Source: DATBFX01 sp036558305
Lineage (GTDB): Bacteria > Chloroflexota > Chloroflexia > Thermomicrobiales > UBA6265
Direction of reading: 5' to 3'
DNA: 14,919 nucleotides
Assembly (NCBI GenBank): GCA_036558305.1
Contig: DATBFX010000349.1
Coordinates: 1-14,919 of the forward strand
Of the stretch, positions 13,414-14,919 are shown piece by piece; the stretch's first letter is position 1; each line of letters opens with the position of its first letter. The notes beneath the pieces are model-generated. The model worked only from the letters and a program-made list of their open reading frames with translations, was not told where the DNA came from and searched no databases. Position numbers and translations under genes: made by a program.

Positions 13414-14006
13414 TCACAAGAGCGCCCGCTCCGACTCCGCATCGAACAACCGCATGCCCCCCTCCCGTATCGCGAGCCGCACCCGTTGTCCCGCCGAGAG
13501 ATCGCCGTTCTCCGCGAAGACGCCGAGCAACCTCCAGCCCCCCGACAACCCGAACGTCACCGTCGCCGGCAACAGGTTCATCGCCGGCGTTCCGATGAAC
13601 CCCGCGACGAAGGCGGTCGCCGGTTTGTCCAGCAACTCTTCCGGCGTCCCGATCTGCTGCATCCTCCCCTTCGCCATCACCCCGATCCGATCGGCCATCG
13701 CCAGCGCCTCCCCCTGGTCGTGCGTGACGTAGAGACTCGGTTTCCGCTTGCGGTGGTAGATGTCCAAGATGCGGTGCCGCGTCTTGTCCCGCAATTTCGG
13801 GTCCAGGTTCGACAGCGGTTCGTCGTAATCGTCCCGCCGGCCGGCGTCTCCAACTCGCAGATCATCCGCAGGATCGTCGACTTCCCCTCGCCCGACGGCC
13901 CGAGCAGCACGAAGAACTCCCCCTCGGCCACCGCGAAACTCACGTCCGCGACGACGCGGTTGCCGCCGAGTTGCTTCTCAAGTCGCTGAACCCGAAGACC
14001 CGTCAC
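13414..14006 (-). pseudogene. ABC sugar-type transporter ATPase, internally deleted and frameshifted
   Basis: The start is GTG 14006 behind GGGAGGAG. Frame one reads a normal ATPase start with Walker A GPSGEGKST, up to LETPAGGTI. At about 13825-13835 the sequence jumps, one frame away, to DEPLSNLDPKLRDKT, the end of Walker B and the D-loop. About 100 residues are missing, including the Q-loop, the LSGGQ signature and most of Walker B. The second part keeps the switch histidine (YVTHDQGEA), ADRIGVM and part of the TOBE region (PAMNLLPAT), then ends at TGA 13414, short of the family's usual length of about 360. It is of the MalK/UgpC type by its motifs. It cannot hydrolyse ATP. Confidence 0.85.
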
Positions 14007-14339
14007 CCGTCTCCTCCCGTGTCGTCGCGGCCACGGCAAGGTACCGCTCCGTCTGCAACAGCGCGACCACCACCGGCACGATCAGCACCCCGGTCGCCGG
14101 GATCGCCGCCGTCGCGCTGTACATCCCCATCACCACCCGCACCGACGTCGGTCACCCCGGAAACGCCGGCGCCAAAATCCCCGGCATCGACTGCACCGAT
14201 CACGCCAGATTCACCACCCTCAACCGCTCGACGTTGTCCCGCACGATCGCAAACGGCCCCCACATCGGCCCCGCGCCTCCTCCCTCGTCCCGATGTCCCC
14301 GAAGAATGCCATGCCAACCTCGACCGCACCGGCAATCGT
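13978..14339 (-). pseudogene. Decayed coding remnant, possibly ABC permease
   Basis: Upstream of the ATPase remnant, protein-like pieces appear in shifting frames: TIAGAVEVGMAFFGDIGT near 14280-14339, GPMWGPFAIVRDNVERL around 14215-14265 ending in TGA, and MGMYSATAAIPATGVLIV followed by a hydrophobic stretch and LLQTERYLA down to TGA 13978. The last piece resembles the end of a MalG-type permease and overlaps the ATPase start, as expected of such an operon. The earlier pieces are not recognised. At least one stop and one frame change rule out a working gene. Confidence 0.35.
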
Positions 14340-14341
14340 CC

Positions 14342-14430
14342 GTAGGGGCGGACCGCCGTGTCCGCCCTGCCACGATTGCGCGTGCGTACGAGGGCGGACA
14401 ACGCCCAGGGGGCACCCGGTCCGCCCCTAC
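14342..14430. repeat. MITE-like element with 14-bp terminal inverted repeats
   Basis: GTAGGGGCGGACCG at 14342-14355 is the exact reverse complement of 14417-14430. Inside, GTCCGCCCT (14360-14368) pairs with 14391-14399, giving a nested cruciform of 89 bp. No coding capacity. The right terminus supplies the TAG stop of the methyltransferase remnant. Confidence 0.8.
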
Positions 14431-14792
14431 CGCTTCTCCGCCACCAACCCGTACATCAGCGGCAGGTTCGGCATTTCCGCCGGTTGCACCATCCGCTTCC
14501 CCGGCAACTCCTGCATCCGGTCGAACAACCTTGCCCCGTTCATGTACGGATATTCGCGGAGCGCGGTAATGACGAGCCCACCGTCGAGCAGCGCCGTCGC
14601 CACCTCGCCGATGCCCCATTGAAACTCGTTGTCCCGGTGCGGATTCACGAAGTCTTCGACCCCCGCCAGATACCCCGACGGCGCCAGCGCCCCGCCCGAG
14701 AAGGCGACATAATCGCCGACGCCGTGCTCGTACACGAACGGCTCACCCGCCGCGAAGTAGGGGTACTTCCACGACCAACCCATAGGCATCAA
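14427..14792 (-). pseudogene. SAM-dependent methyltransferase, C-terminal half only
   Basis: The 121 residues match the end of class I methyltransferases of about 270 residues that act on small molecules: GWSWKYPYFAAGEPF, then FQWGIGEVATALLDGGLVI, LREYPY and the closing LPLMYGLVAEKR. The SAM-binding glycine motif and the N-terminal half are missing. The open frame begins with TTG 14792/ATG 14789, which overlap the stop codon of the coding tail to the right, so the break lies there. The stop codon lies within the terminal repeat of the element at 14342-14430, so a few C-terminal residues may also be lost. Confidence 0.75.
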
Positions 14793-14919
14793 GCTAAGCC
14801 GCCGAGGGCGGGATCGGTGAGGAGTTGGGGGAGGCTGGGACGGTGTCGGCGTTTGGCGATACGGCAGCCGGCGGTCAGGCAGCGCCGGATCCGGGCGAGG
14901 GCGGCGACCAGGGCGCGGC
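14789..14919 (-). CDS. C-terminal tail of an unidentified protein, possibly transposase (partial)
   Basis: Forty-two codons enter from the right edge and stop at TGA 14789-14791. The peptide is basic and helical, with ARIRRCLTAGCRIAKRRHRP, then SLPQLLTDPALGGLA. The style resembles the end of DDE transposases, but this is a guess from composition. Its end coincides with the point where the methyltransferase is cut, which fits insertion of a mobile gene there. The family cannot be named from so little sequence. Confidence 0.4.
   Translation of the reverse strand, partial: RALVAALARIRRCLTAGCRIAKRRHRPSLPQLLTDPALGGLA

Overview
The window is GC-rich (roughly 70%). Its protein set points to a Chloroflexota bacterium, probably of the Thermomicrobiales: a large NB-ARC/TPR/LuxR regulator, an Eis-type acetyltransferase with sterol-carrier tail, a DinB-fold protein, G/C-rich palindromic intergenic repeats and near-consensus sigma-70 promoters. 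The lineage is inferred from protein style, without any search.

Left part (1-3600): a short MerR-type regulator with a good promoter, a 600-base gap holding 7-bp tandem repeats and a terminator-like hairpin, then a replication-initiator-like gene. This gene has a winged-helix N-terminus, a DnaD-like module and a DnaA domain I-like module. A second DnaA domain I-like module lies in another frame just after an inverted array of 8-bp repeats. Inside the coding sequence, between the winged helix and the DnaD-like module, sit four copies of a dyad TGTTG-N7-CAACA, followed by the most AT-rich stretch nearby. This resembles the intragenic iteron origins of RepA_N plasmids and of lambda gene O, and it is the most interesting object here.

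Middle part (3900-10900): a CRP/FNR-type regulator; a divergent MarR cassette (MarR regulator against a 64-aa protein plus a cupin) with a strong promoter carrying two operator copies 21 bp apart; a membrane-anchored SnoaL-like/beta-rich protein; the LuxR regulator, itself carrying an in-frame 8-bp inverted repeat array; and a DinB-fold protein.

Right part (11000-14919): a lower-GC DUF3800 gene with its own strong promoter (probably acquired), an Eis-like N-acetyltransferase, and a decayed zone. That zone holds an ABC-transporter ATPase with an internal deletion and frameshift, a doubtful permease remnant, a methyltransferase lacking its N-terminal half, two MITE-like palindromic elements that abut or supply start and stop codons, and the tail of an unidentified, possibly transposase, gene at the right edge.

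A recurring theme is short tandem repeats of 7 or 8 bp, often paired as inverted arms, at seven loci and three times within reading frames. Because neither unit length is a multiple of three, copy-number change can switch reading frame, and one such array lies exactly where the replication gene is split.
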